Of a DNA stretch of 6,894 nt, positions 5,932-6,894 are shown in pieces; the stretch's first letter is position 1; the number at the start of each line of letters is the position of its first letter. The position numbers and the translations under genes are program-made. Below the pieces are notes generated by a model that worked only from the letters and a program-made list of their open reading frames with translations, searched no databases and was not told where the DNA came from. This stretch comes from Magnetococcales bacterium (GTDB lineage Bacteria > Pseudomonadota > Magnetococcia > Magnetococcales > DC0425bin3), in NCBI GenBank assembly GCA_015229045.1, contig JADGCJ010000088.1, positions 6,361 to 13,254 of the forward strand, written 5' to 3'.

Positions 5932-6624
5932 TCAGGCGTTGGCGTTTTGTTGTTTGCGCTTGAGGTAGTTATAGACTCCCACGCCCACCGCAGCGGTGGC
6001 CACGCCAGCCAACAACATGGGACCCCAGAAGGAGAGGCTCAAACCCAATCCCGAACCCTTGACGAGAGAGCTGCCGATGGCCACACCCTGGGTTGCCGCG
6101 CCTCCGGCAGTATCGGTGGCGGGTTGGGTCAGAGCGACGGTCTGGGCTTTGGCGGCGGTTTGTGGCGCAGCCGGTGTTGCCTTGACGGGGGTTGCCCCGA
6201 CGGGAGCCGCTTTGGCAGCAGGGGCTATTTTCGCTTCGCCACCGATCAGGTCCATGGCACCTTTGCTGCCGACTTTCATGGTACCCCTGGTTTCCAGGGA
6301 GAGAACTTTCATGGATTTTCCGGCCCCGACCGTTTTGCCGGCACCTTCGATTTCCACCACGGGAATTTTGGCCGGGACCAGGGTTTGTGCCCCTGCGCCG
6401 GTCTGGGAGGCCCCAACCTGCTGGGCAGCGGCGGCTTTGGCTGCCTGCAAACCTTCGACTTCGACCCCTTTGAGCATCACTTTCGCTGGAACGATCTTGC
6501 TGCCGGTGGCCGGGGTCAGGGGAGTTATGGCTGCCTTCCCACCACCGAGTACCTCAACAGAAAAGCTCTTGCCCACGAGAGTCGAAAGCTGATCCGGGGT
6601 AAGAAGTTCGACGGTATTTGGCAT
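5932..6624 (-). CDS. mamD: MamD/Mms6-family magnetosome membrane protein
   Basis: The protein has 230 residues from ATG 6624, which has GAGAGG 9 bases upstream; an in-frame ATG at 6720 would add a Cys-rich, non-native-looking stretch. Residues 1-125 are Gly/Val/Lys-rich with a duplicated motif, VPAK...VEVEG at 45-58 and VPAK...VEIEG at 83-94. Residues 131-180 are an Ala/Pro/Thr/Lys-rich linker. Residues 190-221 are the diagnostic part: GSGLGLSLSFWGPMLLAGVA followed by a Gly/Ala/Val-rich membrane segment and YNYLKRK. This matches the GLGLGLG-AWGP-LLG...YLK/YMK anchor of Mms6, MamD (Mms7) and MamG, proteins tightly bound to magnetite in the magnetosome membrane and known to influence crystal growth. 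The length fits MamD better than Mms6 (~130 residues). The acidic tail of Mms6, considered iron-binding, is absent: the end is KRKQQNANA. It heads the minus-strand group leading to the mamB-like gene. Confidence 0.76.
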   Translation of the reverse strand: MPNTVELLTPDQLSTLVGKSFSVEVLGGGKAAITPLTPATGSKIVPAKVMLKGVEVEGLQAAKAAAAQQVGASQTGAGAQTLVPAKIPVVEIEGAGKTVGAGKSMKVLSLETRGTMKVGSKGAMDLIGGEAKIAPAAKAAPVGATPVKATPAAPQTAAKAQTVALTQPATDTAGGAATQGVAIGSSLVKGSGLGLSLSFWGPMLLAGVATAAVGVGVYNYLKRKQQNANA

Positions 6625-6722
6625 TGTTTTTTTCCTCTCAAGCTGATCGAAGCCCGCCGTACCAAGCCCAAAAGGGTCAGCCTGCCTACGGCACAAGAAA
6701 CCACATCCCAAGCGTAGCACAT

Positions 6723-6750
6723 GCTATACCAGACAGGCATTTCCTGTCCA
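6723..6750 (-). promoter_or_regulatory. Candidate sigma-70-type promoter for the mamD-like gene
   Basis: On the minus strand a -35-like TGGACA (6750-6745) and a -10-like TATAGC (6728-6723) are separated by 16 bases. The -35 has one mismatch to TTGACA; the -10 has two mismatches to TATAAT. A transcript would start near 6716, leaving a leader of roughly 90 bases. This is a pattern match only. Confidence 0.4.
6732..6748. repeat. Inverted repeat within the promoter spacer
   Basis: GACAGG and CCTGTC form perfect 6-base arms around a 5-base centre, giving a 17-base dyad lying between the -35-like and -10-like elements. The position is typical for a repressor or activator operator, but no regulator can be named. 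Confidence 0.45.
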
Positions 6751-6844
6751 GAGGTGAACAGGGCGATCGCATCTGAAACTGGCACACCCGAGGCTATGAT
6801 TGCTTTTTGGCATCGGGGTCCAGGGGGCTGGCGACCGGACAGGT

Positions 6845-6884
6845 CCAGGACAGAGTCCTGGTGGGGTTTGGGGCGAAGCCCCAA
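6845..6884. repeat. Paired stem-loops of an intergenic palindromic element
   Basis: Two perfect hairpins stand 6 bases apart: CCAGGACAGAGTCCTGG at 6845-6861 (7-bp stem, 3-base loop) and TTGGGGCGAAGCCCCAA at 6868-6884 (7-bp stem with GAA loop). The octamer GGTCCAGG also occurs twice just before (6817-6824, 6842-6849). The second hairpin is followed by TAAAATCTTT, a poor U-tract. No plus-strand gene ends nearby, so a REP-like repeated element or a bidirectional terminator of a gene beyond the window is more likely than a terminator for anything seen here. Confidence 0.6.
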
Positions 6885-6894
6885 TAAAATCTTT

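Larger units (their letters stand above)
6625..6894. other. Non-coding region upstream of the mamD-like gene
   Basis: In these 270 bases I find no convincing gene on either strand. The open frames that cross it have atypical composition and no family signal. It holds the ribosome-binding site and a candidate promoter of the mamD-like gene, an inverted repeat, and two strong stem-loops at the right edge. Confidence 0.65.

Noticed and set aside
5683..6717. Long plus-strand open frame (344 codons) opposite the mamD-like gene
   Set aside because: The minus strand carries the recognisable GL-rich/WGP anchor with a good ribosome-binding site. The plus frame gives Gly/His/Phe-rich nonsense typical of an antisense shadow.
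6763..6770. GCGATCGC palindrome
   Set aside because: A single 8-base palindrome is expected by chance in GC-rich DNA and has no supporting context here.
6525..6884. 119-codon minus-strand frame upstream of and overlapping the mamD-like start
   Set aside because: It runs through the palindromic element and the promoter region, overlaps the mamD-like gene in another frame and has no family resemblance.

Overview
The window is GC-rich, densely coding bacterial DNA with no RNA genes, CRISPR array or intact insertion sequence. On the minus strand in the right half, a cation-diffusion-facilitator protein closely resembles MamB, and a second protein ends in the GL-rich/WGP membrane anchor of the Mms6/MamD family. 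Both families are known from magnetosome gene clusters, so the DNA most likely comes from a magnetotactic bacterium. A Magnetococcales-like or related alphaproteobacterial source is my inference; it cannot be proved from this window.

Left part (about 1-4732, plus strand): four genes run head to tail. They are the 3' part of a PilZ-domain protein with a repeat-rich, Pro/Ser-rich N-terminal region, a 478-residue unrecognised protein with several internal tandem repeats, a small unrecognised protein of about 160 residues, and an exported TPR protein with a C-terminal SPOR domain. The last three are tightly spaced (3 and 17 bp) and look like one transcription unit. A candidate sigma-54 (-24/-12) promoter lies in the 133-bp gap before the second gene. 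A c-di-GMP receptor next to a peptidoglycan-binding envelope protein suggests a surface, motility or cell-pole function, but no specific system can be named.

Right part (about 6624-4800, minus strand): a MamD/Mms6-family gene is followed by a small 40-residue single-membrane-segment ORF and then the MamB-like CDF gene. All three read towards the left block, and the two blocks converge across a 67-bp gap. In known systems MamB takes part in magnetosome membrane formation and iron loading, and MamD/Mms6-type proteins line the magnetosome membrane and act on crystal growth, so these genes plausibly act together on the organelle. A candidate promoter with an inverted repeat in its spacer lies upstream of the mamD-like gene. 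The right edge of the window holds two strong adjacent stem-loops that look like a recurrent intergenic palindromic element.

The most notable points are the edge of a magnetosome gene set facing a c-di-GMP/envelope operon, an easily missed small membrane ORF between two mam genes, and family-atypical details in both Mam proteins.
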